From the NCBI GenBank assembly GCA_023266055.1, contig JAHFRW010000024.1, forward strand, positions 1 through 38,439: DNA of 38,439 bases, read 5' to 3'. Source of the DNA: Gammaproteobacteria bacterium. Lineage in GTDB: Bacteria; Pseudomonadota; Gammaproteobacteria; Ga0077554; Ga007554. The notes under the pieces are model-generated. The model had not been told where the DNA came from, did not search any database, and saw only the letters and a list, made by a program, of their open reading frames with translations. Shown here in pieces: positions 8,889 to 18,519 of this stretch (its first letter is position 1; every line of letters begins with the position of its first letter). A program made the translations under genes and the position numbers.

Positions 8889-10505
8889 TTAGAAGCGTAC
8901 GAAATCACTTTCAGCAACGGGATCTTTATCCGGTGCAACCGAGGTAGCCTTGATCGACCCACGTACCGCTGGCTTCAGTGTGGCCAACCTCGATGCTCCG
9001 GCAGCGGTTTCAACCTTGAAAAATGCCATAAGATGTTGCAACTGCTCGGCCTGACCACTCATTTCTTCAGCCGTAGCCGCCAGCTCTTCCGATGCCGATG
9101 CATTCTGTTGCGTGACCTGACTCAACTGGCTCATCGCCCCATTAATTTGTCCCACACCGGAGGATTGCTCCTCACTTGCGGCAGAAATTTCCTGTACCAA
9201 ATCCGATGTCTTGTTGATTGAAGGAACTATCTCATCCAACAGCTTGCCTGCTTTTTCAGCCAGGCTGACGGAATTTTTGGCAACCTGACCAATTTCTTGA
9301 GCCGCAATCTGGCTACGCTCGGCAAGCCTCCTCACTTCCGCAGCGACCACGGCGAAACCTTTACCATGCTCACCTGCTCTGGCCGCTTCAATTGCGGCAT
9401 TCAAGGCAAGGAGGTTGGTCTGGTACGCGATATCGTCAATGATACCGATCTTGTCCGCGATAGACTTCATCGCATCTACAGTAGAGCTCACCGCCACACC
9501 GCCTTCGGTTGCTTCCCTGGCAGCCTTGGCAGCCATACCATCGGTGACCTTGGCATTCCCGGTATTTTGATTGATTGAAGCTGTCATCTGCTCCACCGAA
9601 GCACTGGCATCTTCCACCGAGGCGGCCTGTTCGCTGCTGGCCTGAGATATGCTTTGCGCCGTCGCGGAAATTTCCTCGGAAGCAGACGATAGGTTATCAG
9701 CAGAAGAGCGCACTTCGGTGATGATCTCAAATAACTTACTCACCATACTCTGCATCGCAGTCAGCAATTGCCCCAACTCGTCACGCCTATCTATCACAAT
9801 CCTGGACGTCAAATCACCTTCTGCCAGTTTATTCGCCACACCCACCGCTTCATTAATCGGGCCGGTAATCGAACGGGTGACCCAGAAGGCAATACCCGCC
9901 CCCAGCACACCGGCAATGATGGACAGAATGATCATAAGGGTACGGGCGGCCATATAATCATCATGCGCTTTTTTACCTGCTTCCTCCATGAGTTGATCTT
10001 CGTAATCGACCAACTTACCCACTGCATCAAAGTAAGTGCGTTGCTCCGAACGAACCTTTCCCAGCAATAAATCGCGTGCCTCGTTCTTTCTTCCTTCCGC
10101 AAGGAGCTTGAGGAATGTCGCCTCGTCGTCGCTGTATTTTCCAGCGGCCTCGGTGAGGCCTTTTAATAAATCCCTGCCTTTCTCGTGGGTAATGGCTTTA
10201 TCCAACTTGTCCAAGCCTACCTTAATCGCGCTATTCGACTCCTTAATCTGATTCAATTCATTTTTAACGTCCTCGGACTTATCAGCGATGAGCCCATGGA
10301 GCATGGCAACCTCTACGTCATTTAAATGATGATCCAGATCATTTAATATTACCACTTTGGGATAGAGGTCATGGATCACTTGGTCCATATTCTCATCCAT
10401 ACCCGCCAGGCGGGTAGTAATACTGACAAAAGAACTGAACAATAACAACAATATCAGGCCAAAACCCAGCCCCAGGCGCATTCCTATTTTCATGTTTTTA
10501 AACAT
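8889..10505 (-). CDS. Methyl-accepting chemotaxis protein with four-helix-bundle sensor
   Basis: This 538-residue receptor has a first membrane helix at about 9-30 ([17 protein letters not shown]), a periplasmic helical region of about 155 residues of the 4HB_MCP type, and a second membrane helix at about 190-212 ([19 protein letters not shown]). A HAMP domain ([20 protein letters not shown]) follows. The cytoplasmic signalling hairpin carries the conserved tip [20 protein letters not shown] with [20 protein letters not shown]. The C terminus is SDFVRF, not a CheR-tethering NWETF-type pentapeptide. Ligand is unknown. The ribosome-binding site AAGGAG fits the ATG. Being inside the operon between cheA and cheW, it is probably a dedicated receptor of this system. 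With cheB broken, its methylation state may be poorly reversible (inference). Confidence 0.95.
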   Translation of the reverse strand: MFKNMKIGMRLGLGFGLILLLLFSSFVSITTRLAGMDENMDQVIHDLYPKVVILNDLDHHLNDVEVAMLHGLIADKSEDVKNELNQIKESNSAIKVGLDKLDKAITHEKGRDLLKGLTEAAGKYSDDEATFLKLLAEGRKNEARDLLLGKVRSEQRTYFDAVGKLVDYEDQLMEEAGKKAHDDYMAARTLMIILSIIAGVLGAGIAFWVTRSITGPINEAVGVANKLAEGDLTSRIVIDRRDELGQLLTAMQSMVSKLFEIITEVRSSADNLSSASEEISATAQSISQASSEQAASVEDASASVEQMTASINQNTGNAKVTDGMAAKAAREATEGGVAVSSTVDAMKSIADKIGIIDDIAYQTNLLALNAAIEAARAGEHGKGFAVVAAEVRRLAERSQIAAQEIGQVAKNSVSLAEKAGKLLDEIVPSINKTSDLVQEISAASEEQSSGVGQINGAMSQLSQVTQQNASASEELAATAEEMSGQAEQLQHLMAFFKVETAAGASRLATLKPAVRGSIKATSVAPDKDPVAESDFVRF

Positions 10506-10539
10506 GTCAAAACTCCTTCCAATTAGACTATATTTACTG

Positions 10540-12603
10540 CTAAGTTGTGGTTAAAAATCTGTTTTGTTCCGTTACTACTGTTATATTTTCTCGCTCGACC
10601 GCATGCTGAATCAGGGAGGGCACATCCAGAATCAGCACCACTTCGCCACTACCGAGTATGGTGGATCCACTGATACCTTTTACATTGCCAAATAAATGTC
10701 CCAATGGTTTGATCACGGTCTGGAATTCCCCCATAAGATCATCCACCACCAATCCGGCTTGATGAACGCCGTAATGCACAACCACCACATTTTCACGCCG
10801 CGCCTCCTCTCCCATCATATCGAACTGTTCACGCAGCCATACCAACGGCAGCACTACACCCCGCAGATTGAGATAACCGCGTTGACGCCCCGCCTGACGC
10901 TCCCGAACATCCAATTCCACACATTCCGTTACCATATCCAGTGGAATCACATACGTTGCATGGTTAACACCTACCAGGAAACCGTCAATAATGGCGAGCG
11001 TCAATGGCAGGCGAATGCGCACAGTCGTACCTACGCCGGGTTCGCTATCCAGTTCGACTGTGCCACGCAATGCTTCGATATTACGCCGCACCACGTCCAT
11101 GCCCACACCACGCCCGGAAAGATTACTGAGTTTTTCAGCAGTGGAGAAGCCCGGCTCGAAAATAAGATTATATATTTCATGATCAGAAAGATTCGCGTTG
11201 ACCGTGACCAGACCGCGCTCAATGGCTTTTTTAAGAAGCCGCTCGCAGTTGAGTCCAGAACCATCATCGGCGACTTCAATCACGATGTTACCAGCATCAT
11301 GATAAGCATTGAGATACAGCATACCTTTCGCGGGTTTGCCACTCGCAATACGCAACTCTGCAGATTCGATGCCATGATCCATGGCATTACGCACCAAATG
11401 CATTAATGGATCCCCAATTTTATCAATCACGGTTTTATCCAGTTCGGTTTCAGCACCGCTGATAACCAGCTCGATATCCTTACCCAGCTCCTGGCTCACG
11501 TCATGTACAACACGCTGAAAACGGTTGAATGTTTCACCGATCGGTACCATGCGTAATTGAAGCGCCGAGTCACGAATATCCTCCACCAAACTGGAAACAA
11601 CCGAGGTTGATTCCAGTAACAACGGGTTACCTGAACGTGCTGCCAGCAAATTGGTGGAGGCACCTGCAATCACCAACTCGCCTACCAGGTTAATCAGACT
11701 ATCGAGCTTATCCGCATGCACCCGTATATAGCGATTTTCCTGAACCTTACGATCTTTGGTTTGATGTCGCTTCTCTAACCCGCCATCCATCACCTGCACA
11801 TCGTCAAAGCGTTGGTCGCTTTCATAAGCATGATTAATAATACTAATATCTTCATTAATTTTCTTGCGAGGTGGAACAATATTAATTACACTTCCTTCAC
11901 GTACGAAATCGAATACACCCGCAATGGTTTCTTCATCGGCCTCTGAACGAAAATCAATTTCAAACTCGAGATAGCACGCTTCCGGATCCATATATTCGCT
12001 TTTTGGCATGGTATCGGCCGACATTGTAATATTGACAATCTCGCCCAGAGTACCGAGGTAGCGGACAAAAGACAGTGGATCCATCCCATCTCGCAGTACA
12101 CTCGATCCAAAAAGCAGAGAAAGGTGCCACACATCCATCTGTGCGCTATCATCCAACTCCGCGGAGCGCACGCCATCTTGCTCACTCGCAGAAGAAAGTG
12201 AGTTGTTGTCATGATTAAACAAGGAGCTCAGCCGGAGAGACAATTCACTTTCAACAGCAATCATTTCCGCTGTGGGTATCTCACCATTTACTGCGACCAC
12301 AGTAACCAGATTTCCGATATAATCACCACTCTTGAGGAGTAATTCGACAACCTCACCATTGACTACAATCTTGCCGTCACGCAGTTTATCTAGAACACTC
12401 TCAACAACGTGAGTAAAGTTAACAATCAAATCAAGCCCAAACATGCCGGCCGATCCTTTGATGGTGTGAGCCGCACGGAAAATAGCACCCAGAATATCCG
12501 GGTCGTTCGGCGCACTCTCCAGTCGTAATAGAGACGATTCCATGTCCTGAAGAAGATCATGGCTTTCGATAATGAAGGTTTGCAGTGCTTTATCAAGGTT
12601 CAT
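10540..12603 (-). CDS. cheA: Chemotaxis histidine kinase CheA
   Basis: The 687-residue kinase shows the full CheA order. An N-terminal HPt domain has the phospho-acceptor His46 in [17 protein letters not shown] middle domain of about residues 150-240 has [20 protein letters not shown], and a linker follows. The dimerisation helices begin at [18 protein letters not shown]. The ATPase domain has [13 protein letters not shown] (N box), VADDGSGLN (G1) and [18 protein letters not shown] (G2). A CheW-like regulatory domain starts near [13 protein letters not shown]. No receiver domain is fused. It autophosphorylates under receptor control and passes phosphate to CheY, and formerly to CheB. All catalytic boxes look intact, so the operon as a whole has not decayed. 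Confidence 0.96.
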   Translation of the reverse strand: MNLDKALQTFIIESHDLLQDMESSLLRLESAPNDPDILGAIFRAAHTIKGSAGMFGLDLIVNFTHVVESVLDKLRDGKIVVNGEVVELLLKSGDYIGNLVTVVAVNGEIPTAEMIAVESELSLRLSSLFNHDNNSLSSASEQDGVRSAELDDSAQMDVWHLSLLFGSSVLRDGMDPLSFVRYLGTLGEIVNITMSADTMPKSEYMDPEACYLEFEIDFRSEADEETIAGVFDFVREGSVINIVPPRKKINEDISIINHAYESDQRFDDVQVMDGGLEKRHQTKDRKVQENRYIRVHADKLDSLINLVGELVIAGASTNLLAARSGNPLLLESTSVVSSLVEDIRDSALQLRMVPIGETFNRFQRVVHDVSQELGKDIELVISGAETELDKTVIDKIGDPLMHLVRNAMDHGIESAELRIASGKPAKGMLYLNAYHDAGNIVIEVADDGSGLNCERLLKKAIERGLVTVNANLSDHEIYNLIFEPGFSTAEKLSNLSGRGVGMDVVRRNIEALRGTVELDSEPGVGTTVRIRLPLTLAIIDGFLVGVNHATYVIPLDMVTECVELDVRERQAGRQRGYLNLRGVVLPLVWLREQFDMMGEEARRENVVVVHYGVHQAGLVVDDLMGEFQTVIKPLGHLFGNVKGISGSTILGSGEVVLILDVPSLIQHAVERENITVVTEQNRFLTTT

Positions 12604-12623
12604 AGTCGTTAACTTTAAAATGA

Positions 12624-12944
12624 TTATATGCCGGACGACAACATAACACTGTCGCCGAAAATGGTATCCGCACGCGTCATCGTTAAAACCTCCATCACGA
12701 CTTCGCTATATGCCTGAAATCGCAGTACTTTATTTTGATGCATGGCTTCGCGCTTGAGAAGAATGAGCAATTGCAGCCCGGCGCTATCGAATTCTAAAAT
12801 ACCAGAAAGATCAACATCCAATTCAGTCGCTCGACCCAATTGCTTCATCAGTTGTGGCTTCATGTCAGCCGCATTGTAAATGGTCATGTCACCTACAAGA
12901 CGCACTTTACATATTCCATTTTTCATTTTCGCTTGAACATCCAT
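12624..12944 (-). CDS. STAS-domain protein of the chemotaxis operon
   Basis: This 106-residue protein is a single STAS domain with the anti-sigma-factor-antagonist core DVDLSGILEFDSAGLQLLIL. Ser54 in D-S-A-G occupies the position phosphorylated in SpoIIAA-like proteins. Similar small STAS proteins occur between cheY and cheA in several gammaproteobacterial non-flagellar che clusters (from recall). Its role there is unclear, and no partner kinase of the SpoIIAB/RsbW type or PP2C phosphatase is encoded nearby. It sits 20 bases before cheA and 15 after cheY, so it is almost certainly cotranscribed. It could act as a scaffold or switch on CheA or on a downstream regulator; the sequence does not decide. 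Confidence 0.88.
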   Translation of the reverse strand: MDVQAKMKNGICKVRLVGDMTIYNAADMKPQLMKQLGRATELDVDLSGILEFDSAGLQLLILLKREAMHQNKVLRFQAYSEVVMEVLTMTRADTIFGDSVMLSSGI

Positions 12945-12959
12945 GGTTCGCTCTCCGTG

Positions 12960-13328
12960 TTATGGCAGAATCAACTTGGCAACCGTGGTGATCATCCTCT
13001 CTGGCCTGAAAGGCTTAACCACCCACGCCTTGACACCCGCCGCCTGACCTGCAAGCTTTTTATCTTCCTGGGATTCCGTGGTAAGCATAATCACGGGCGT
13101 AAATTTGTAATTGGGTAGTTTTTTCGCTTCCTTGACAAAGGTGATGCCATCCATGTTGGGCATATTCACATCACAGATGATCAGATGGATTCTCTCACCA
13201 TTAAGCTTCGATAAAGCATCCTTTCCGTCACAGGCCTCAATGACCTCATAACCGGCATTCTTTAACGCGATAGTAACCACCTGCCGGAGCGATACAGAAT
13301 CGTCAATAATCATAACCGTTTTTGCCAT
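12960..13328 (-). CDS. cheY: CheY-like single-domain response regulator
   Basis: The 122-residue product is a lone receiver domain. The acidic pair is Asp9-Asp10, the phospho-acceptor is Asp53 (LIICDVNMPNMDG), the switch Thr lies in VIMLTTES, and the conserved Lys in AWVVKPF. There is no output domain, so signalling is by protein contact. Because no flagellar genes are nearby, the target might be a flagellar switch encoded elsewhere or another machine. Ribosome-binding site AAGGAG precedes the ATG. The spacing of 11 bases to the upstream MCP-like gene supports operon membership. No cheZ is visible in the window, so dephosphorylation must be intrinsic or come from proteins encoded elsewhere. 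Confidence 0.93.
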   Translation of the reverse strand: MAKTVMIIDDSVSLRQVVTIALKNAGYEVIEACDGKDALSKLNGERIHLIICDVNMPNMDGITFVKEAKKLPNYKFTPVIMLTTESQEDKKLAGQAAGVKAWVVKPFRPERMITTVAKLILP

Positions 13329-13339
13329 TGTAGCTCTCC

Positions 13340-14524
13340 TTAAAAGAAAGTGATCTCCTGATCAGCAGTATTGTTCATTTGTTTACAGCCATGGTTGATG
13401 CGTTGTATTTCAGTGGTATAATCCCCGTGCATTTCGTCCAACCATACCGTTGAATCAATGTGTCGGGATATGACACCATCATTATCATTTTCTTTCTGCA
13501 GATAAGCGCTCATCTTCTGCATACTCTCACGCACCTGAACCAGAATCTGATTGATACGATCCTGAAACTGTAATGAAATCAGTATTTCATCAACTTCTGT
13601 CCCAATGCCGATATTCTCATTTTTTAAAATATCTGCTAATTCCATTAGATGTGTAGTTACTCCACCAAAGCGATCAATAATATTGTGCACCACTAATTCT
13701 GATTTTTTTATCACCTGCGCGTCCTGCGTCGAAGCTTCTTCTGCAACCCTGCAGGCTTTCGCCATTGCAGCATTGATTAGCATGATTTTCTCCGACATTT
13801 TTTTTCCAGTTTCGCTGGTTAAGCTGGAAAATTTTCGCACTTCATCAGCCATTACAGAAAAATCCCGCCCTGATGCATCCACATATTCTGTTTCCGCCGC
13901 CACATTCAACGCCAGTACATTGGCCTGCGTGGCAATGTTGTCAATATCCGTTGCCATTTTCGGCAACGCTTCGACATGGCATAACAAATCACGAATCTCT
14001 TTAACTACCACATCGCGTGTATGCTGCGCCGTTTTAAGCGTATCGATTAACATCTTCAGTTCGCGTTCGCTCACGTTAATCACATTGATCACATCGCTTT
14101 TATCGTCTGTCCCTGATGTATAGCGCTTCGAAGTCGTATTCACGGTGCTTAATCGCTGCAAAATTGTGGAAAAGCGTTGCGTAAGCACTATAATCGACTC
14201 TTCTGTTTCGGCGCGTGCGGTCTCGATTTGTCGTGTCCAGATCGGCACTGCGCGCTCACAAAAATCTTCCAGGCCAGAAATTCTCTGCTTCATGGCTGAT
14301 TGCAGCTTTTCATCGTACACCTGGCGTTGATCAACTATGACCGCAACGATTTCCGCTGTTTGGAGGCGCACTATTTGCCAGGCAGCGACCATTGCGCACA
14401 GTAATAACGACGTAATGATTGCGAACCCCGTTACTGCACCATAGGGCGCACTCAGTATCGCTGCACCACCCGCGAATCCTGACGCCAGGCAAATTGTCCA
14501 TACTGCTGCGGTATTTCTTTTCAT
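13340..14524 (-). CDS. Divergent methyl-accepting chemotaxis-like protein, first gene of the che operon
   Basis: The 394-residue protein has a two-helix membrane hairpin at the N terminus (about residues 8-52) with almost no periplasmic part, no recognisable HAMP domain, and a coiled-coil region. The signalling hairpin is recognisable but degenerate: DIDNIATQANVLALNVAAET, then DFSVMADEVRKFSSLT, where typical receptors read [18 protein letters not shown]. The C terminus ends in DQEITFF. It may sense a cytoplasmic or membrane signal, or serve as a structural or accessory subunit of the array. Such a gene often opens this type of che operon (from recall). No gene lies upstream on this strand for 480 bases, so the operon promoter should be in 14525-14800; I could not identify convincing -35/-10 or sigma-28 boxes there. 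Confidence 0.85.
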   Translation of the reverse strand: MKRNTAAVWTICLASGFAGGAAILSAPYGAVTGFAIITSLLLCAMVAAWQIVRLQTAEIVAVIVDQRQVYDEKLQSAMKQRISGLEDFCERAVPIWTRQIETARAETEESIIVLTQRFSTILQRLSTVNTTSKRYTSGTDDKSDVINVINVSERELKMLIDTLKTAQHTRDVVVKEIRDLLCHVEALPKMATDIDNIATQANVLALNVAAETEYVDASGRDFSVMADEVRKFSSLTSETGKKMSEKIMLINAAMAKACRVAEEASTQDAQVIKKSELVVHNIIDRFGGVTTHLMELADILKNENIGIGTEVDEILISLQFQDRINQILVQVRESMQKMSAYLQKENDNDGVISRHIDSTVWLDEMHGDYTTEIQRINHGCKQMNNTADQEITFF

Positions 14525-15004
14525 ATTGTTTGCTCGGCTAATACCGGCGCTCTACCCTTCAACAGTAGCGACCAACAAGAAGCTTCCTTGAGTGCAGTCT
14601 TATAGCCACACGCTTCGATTCAATAATGGGCCACCGGAACAGCAGACGAAAAATACTAGGAAGTGCGTAATATGCGACTGACAAACGATCACTAAACAGT
14701 TCATTTTGCTTGATTAACGATCAAGATATGGTCTACGCTCAGGGTGTCTGTTATGATGATAGAAGCAACACTCAATGAAGCGAGATTTTAATCTCAAGGC
14801 ATTGAATATATTTATTAATTTTCAGGGATACCGAAGATTTTGAGACTGGGAACCCGTCTGAATAAAAGCAGGCGGAGCGTTACCACCCGGGCTCTTGATC
14901 GAATAATGTATTGCACTTTGGGTGAAGCCATCCATACTGACCGGATGGCACACGCCACCGTGGCAGACACACCCTTTTAGATTTTAGATAGACGACCCTT
15001 TCCA
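14525..15004. other. 480-base intergenic region between che operon and polA
   Basis: No credible coding frame is found. The stretch must hold divergent promoters for the che operon and polA. Visible elements are a palindrome CTTGAT-N5-ATCAAG at 14709-14725, the octamer AACGATCA at 14684-14691 and 14716-14723 in the same orientation, and a cluster of predicted RNA hairpins from 14842 onward. I could not pick confident promoters. Confidence 0.6.
14842..14964 (+). promoter_or_regulatory. Possible structured 5' leader of polA
   Basis: Three nested or adjacent pairings can be drawn by eye. GAGACTGGG (14842-14850) pairs with CCCGGGCTC (14886-14894), with one mismatch and one G-U. It encloses CCGTCTG/CAGGCGG (14854-14860 with 14869-14875, one G-U). 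Downstream lie GCCATCC/GGATGGC (14927-14933 with 14943-14949, perfect) and a small GCCA-CCG-TGGC hairpin (14954-14964). The polA ATG follows 40 bases later. It does not match any riboswitch or ribosomal leader I know. It could instead be a small RNA or chance GC-rich pairing. Confidence 0.35.
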
Positions 15005-17794
15005 ATGACCGAATCTTCCATCAAACCGTTGTTGCTGATCGACGGCTCATCTTATCTTTATCGTGCATTTCATGCGTTACCCCCACTGACCAACACACGT
15101 GGCGAGCCCACCGGGGCGGTATATGGCGTTGCCAATATGCTGCGTAAACTGCTGGCAGACTATCAACCGGATCGTATTGCAGTAGTATTTGATGCCAAAG
15201 GCAGGACGTTTCGTGATGATCTGTTTGCGCAATACAAGGCTCACCGCCCACCTATGCCCGATGACCTGCGCCATCAAATCGAACCATTACATGCCATTGT
15301 CAGCGCCATGGGCTTGCCATTATTGATGGTGGAAGGTGTTGAGGCGGATGATGTTATTGGTACTCTCGCCGTACAGGCCACCGCCGCCGGATTGCATACC
15401 GTGATTTCGACCGGTGACAAGGACATGGCACAGTTGGTTGATAGCCACGTGACCCTCATCAACACCATGAGTAATACCACACTGGATATACCAGGCGTCG
15501 TCGAAAAATTTGGTGTATCACCTACCCAGATTGTTGATTACCTGGCATTGGTCGGCGACACTTCAGACAATATTCCCGGCATACCCAAAGTCGGCCCCAA
15601 AACCGCTGCCAAATGGCTACAGGAATATGACACACTGGATAATCTTATCGCTCACGCGACCGCAGTAAGCGGCAAAGTTGGCGAAAGCCTGCGTGAAAAT
15701 GCGCACTTATTGCCATTGTCACGACAGCTCGCCACGATTCGCTGTGATGTACCGCTGGCGGTAACACCACTCCATCTGCATCGCCAGCCACCCGATGCAA
15801 CCGCCTTGCGGAAATGGTATGAGCGTATGGGATTCAAGACCTGGCTGGCTCAGCTTGAAGACACTCAACCCACACGTGACAACCCGATATCGACGACTCT
15901 ATCAGGGGCAACCGAACATATCATAGGCGTCACTCCCGTACCTTCATCAAACACCTCGTCACCCACTATCAATTACCACACGGTACTCACACAAACGCAG
16001 CTTGATCACTGGTTGACACGTTTGCGGCAGGCGGAATTATTTGCCTTTGACACCGAAACCACCTCGCTGGATTACATGCAGGCCGAAATTGTGGGCGTAT
16101 CATTTGCCGTACAGCCCGGTGAAGCTGCTTATGTACCGCTGGCACATGATTATCCTGGTGCGCCCGACCAACTGTCGCGGGATGCCGTATTGGCACAGCT
16201 TAAACCGTTACTGGAAGACTCCTCCCGACCCAAGGTGGGCCAGAATTTAAAATATGACATGAGCGTACTCGCCAATTACGCCATTACGCTGGCAGGCATA
16301 CGTTACGACACCATGCTGGAATCCTATGTACTCAATAGCACGGGCTCGCGACACGACATGGACACGCTGGCGTTGACACACCTGGACTACAAAACCGTTC
16401 ATTTCGAAGACATTGCCGGCAAAGGCGTGCGTCAGATCACGTTCAATCAGATCGCACTGGAGCAGGCAGCGCCCTACGCCTGCGAAGATGCCGATATTAC
16501 ACTGCGCCTGCATCACATTTTTTGGCCACGCCTCAATGCTGAACCTGGCTTACGGACATTGTTTGATGAAATTGAAGTACCACTGGTGCCCGTGCTATCC
16601 CGCATTGAGCGCAACGGTGTCCTGGTGGACGCACACATGCTGCATCATCAAAGTGATGAACTGGCACATCAGATATTCAATATCCAGGAACAGGCTTATG
16701 CGATAGCCGGCCAGCCATTTAATCTCGACTCGCCCAAACAAATTCAAATGATTCTGTTTGACAAGCTGGGCTTGCCTGTCGCTGAAAAAACACCCACCGG
16801 ACAACCCTCCACAGCGGAATCTGCGTTACAGGAGCTGGCACTGATTCATCCCTTGCCAAAACTGATTCTGGAATCCCGCACTCTCAGCAAACTGAAATCA
16901 ACCTATACTGACAAATTGCCCGCCCAGATTGATCCACAGACAGGCCGTGTGCATACCTCGTATCATCAGGCGGTTGCGGCCACCGGGCGCTTGTCGTCAT
17001 CCAACCCTAATTTACAGAATATTCCGATACGCAGTGCTGAAGGACGACGCATACGCCAGGCTTTTATAGCACCGCCGGGATATAAAATTGTCGCTGCTGA
17101 TTACTCACAAATTGAATTGCGTATCATGGCGCATTTATCACAGGATTCAGGTCTGTTAAGCGCTTTCGAACGTGGCGAGGATATTCACCGTGCTACTGCC
17201 GCCGAAATTTTTGGCGTAGCCGTTGACCAGGTGACTACCGATCAGCGCCGCAGCGCCAAAGCCATCAATTTCGGTTTGATTTACGGTATGTCTGCCTTTG
17301 GTCTGGCACGGCAACTGGATGTAGATCGCAGCAGTGCGCAGGATTACATGAACCGTTATTTCACGCGCTATCCTGGCGTGAAAAATTTCATGGATACCAC
17401 ACGTACACAAACCGCCGAACGCGGCTACGTCGAAACATTATTCGGTCGCCGCCTCTATTTGCCAGACATAAAATCACGCAACGGCCAACGTCGCCAATAT
17501 GCAGAACGCGCCGCAATCAACGCACCCATGCAGGGTACGGCCGCCGACATTATCAAACGTGCCATGCTCAAAACAGACGAAATGATCATACGCAATACTC
17601 TTGATACACAACACGGCAACCATAATCTACGCATGATTATGCAGGTTCATGATGAACTTGTGTTTGAAGTGGCTGAAGGCGTATTGGAACACACCATAAC
17701 AAGCATCAGGGAATGCATGACCAGCGCGGCAACGCTCGCCGTACCGTTGGTTGTGGATATCGGCATAGGTGATAACTGGGATGAAGCTCATTAA
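15005..17794 (+). CDS. polA: DNA polymerase I
   Basis: The 929-residue product is a complete three-domain Pol I. The 5'-3' nuclease domain (about 1-300) has LLIDGSSYLYRAFHALPPL, VEGVEADDVIGTLA and STGDKDMAQLV. The 3'-5' exonuclease domain (about 330-520) keeps its acidic residues (FAFDTETTSLD, CEDADITLRLH), so proofreading should be active. The polymerase domain has motif A (VAADYSQIELRIMAHLS), the O-helix motif B (RRSAKAINFGLIYGMSAFG, with Phe at the ddNTP-discriminating position) and motif C (QVHDELVFE). It works in Okazaki fragment maturation and excision repair. In pseudomonads polA lies near the DUF2782 gene and thrB. Here LOG and the che operon lie between them. Confidence 0.98.
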   Translation: MTESSIKPLLLIDGSSYLYRAFHALPPLTNTRGEPTGAVYGVANMLRKLLADYQPDRIAVVFDAKGRTFRDDLFAQYKAHRPPMPDDLRHQIEPLHAIVSAMGLPLLMVEGVEADDVIGTLAVQATAAGLHTVISTGDKDMAQLVDSHVTLINTMSNTTLDIPGVVEKFGVSPTQIVDYLALVGDTSDNIPGIPKVGPKTAAKWLQEYDTLDNLIAHATAVSGKVGESLRENAHLLPLSRQLATIRCDVPLAVTPLHLHRQPPDATALRKWYERMGFKTWLAQLEDTQPTRDNPISTTLSGATEHIIGVTPVPSSNTSSPTINYHTVLTQTQLDHWLTRLRQAELFAFDTETTSLDYMQAEIVGVSFAVQPGEAAYVPLAHDYPGAPDQLSRDAVLAQLKPLLEDSSRPKVGQNLKYDMSVLANYAITLAGIRYDTMLESYVLNSTGSRHDMDTLALTHLDYKTVHFEDIAGKGVRQITFNQIALEQAAPYACEDADITLRLHHIFWPRLNAEPGLRTLFDEIEVPLVPVLSRIERNGVLVDAHMLHHQSDELAHQIFNIQEQAYAIAGQPFNLDSPKQIQMILFDKLGLPVAEKTPTGQPSTAESALQELALIHPLPKLILESRTLSKLKSTYTDKLPAQIDPQTGRVHTSYHQAVAATGRLSSSNPNLQNIPIRSAEGRRIRQAFIAPPGYKIVAADYSQIELRIMAHLSQDSGLLSAFERGEDIHRATAAEIFGVAVDQVTTDQRRSAKAINFGLIYGMSAFGLARQLDVDRSSAQDYMNRYFTRYPGVKNFMDTTRTQTAERGYVETLFGRRLYLPDIKSRNGQRRQYAERAAINAPMQGTAADIIKRAMLKTDEMIIRNTLDTQHGNHNLRMIMQVHDELVFEVAEGVLEHTITSIRECMTSAATLAVPLVVDIGIGDNWDEAH

Positions 17795-17857
17795 GAAAAT
17801 ACTTGGGCGACGCAGCGAAAAAACATCCAAAAGATGGTAATCCGGCATGTGAAATAC

Positions 17858-18099
17858 ACAACATTTCATGGGTTTCCCGAAGAGACTATCCCGTTTCTGA
17901 TGAACCTGAGATGCAACAATAACCGTGAATGGTTTGATCTGAAAATATTAAACAGCTCATGCATGAAGGCGCAAAGCCACTGCAATATTTTCCGAATGGG
18001 CATATCAAAAAGGATTATGTAATTTTATCCGAGACGGTAATGAAAAATACCCAAAAACTGATGACAGAAAGCATCGCATTTGTTACAGGCAGACATTAA
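17858..18099 (+). pseudogene. Remnant of a DUF2461-family gene
   Basis: Frame 17834-18022 encodes FHGFPEETIPFLMNLR with CNNNREWFD right after it, which closely follows the N terminus of DUF2461 proteins (F-x-GFP-x-E...FL-x-L...NNNREWF). After EWFD the similarity stops. In another frame, about 18007-18099, KKDYVILSETVMKN and a short helical tail could be the family's C terminus. An intact member is roughly 220 residues, so about 400 bases are missing and the frame is broken. DUF2461 function is unknown. The assignment of the N-terminal part is fairly good; that of the tail is weak. Confidence 0.5.
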
Positions 18100-18167
18100 C
18101 ATTCAGATACTCTGCCTGCATCTTCGATGCCGCTCAATCACATGAAATAGAAAGGAGTACCATAACG

Positions 18168-18497
18168 ATGCCCTACGATCCTGGTCTCGCGGAACGACTG
18201 GAAGCAATGGTCGCTCACCACTCCGGCATGAGTGAAAAAAGAATGTTTGGCGGTATCGTCTGGATGCTGCACGGCAATATGTGTGTGGGCATCCACAAGG
18301 AATGGTTGGTCATTCGGGTCGGCGTCGAGGCTACAGAAAAAATTTTCCGTGAGCCTCATGTTAAACCCATGGATATCACTGGCAAGGTACTGAAAGGTTG
18401 GGCGATGGTGGCGCCTGACGGGCTGGAAGACGATGCTGCCCTGAAACGCTTTTGCATGCTGGCGATGGATTTTGTTAAAACACTGCCCAAAAAATAA
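18168..18497 (+). CDS. TfoX/Sxy N-terminal domain protein
   Basis: The 109-residue protein consists only of the TfoX_N domain, with EKRMFGGIVWMLHGNMCVGI in the middle and a helical C terminus (DDAALKRFCMLAMDFVKTLP). Sxy/TfoX of Haemophilus and E. coli has an additional C-terminal domain and coactivates CRP at competence genes. Stand-alone N-terminal domains are widespread and mostly uncharacterised, so a competence role should not be assumed. The start is ATG with AAAGGAG 10 bases upstream. It lies just after the DUF2461-like remnant and converges with trmJ, from which it is separated by only 22 bases. Confidence 0.85.
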   Translation: MPYDPGLAERLEAMVAHHSGMSEKRMFGGIVWMLHGNMCVGIHKEWLVIRVGVEATEKIFREPHVKPMDITGKVLKGWAMVAPDGLEDDAALKRFCMLAMDFVKTLPKK

Positions 18498-18519
18498 AAT
18501 CCGGCCTTAAGCCGCACTG

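Noticed and set aside
10696..11406. 236-codon plus-strand frame inside cheA
   Set aside because: It runs antisense to the conserved kinase and regulatory domains, is unusually rich in His and Gln, and has no ribosome-binding site or motif.
13605..14123. 172-codon plus-strand frame inside the MCP-like gene
   Set aside because: Ser/Thr/Ile-rich antisense translation of a coiled-coil gene; no independent support.
14525..14760. Sigma-28 (flagellar) promoter for the che operon
   Set aside because: I looked for TAAA-N15-GCCGATAA on the minus strand and found only partial GCCG matches with no paired -35.
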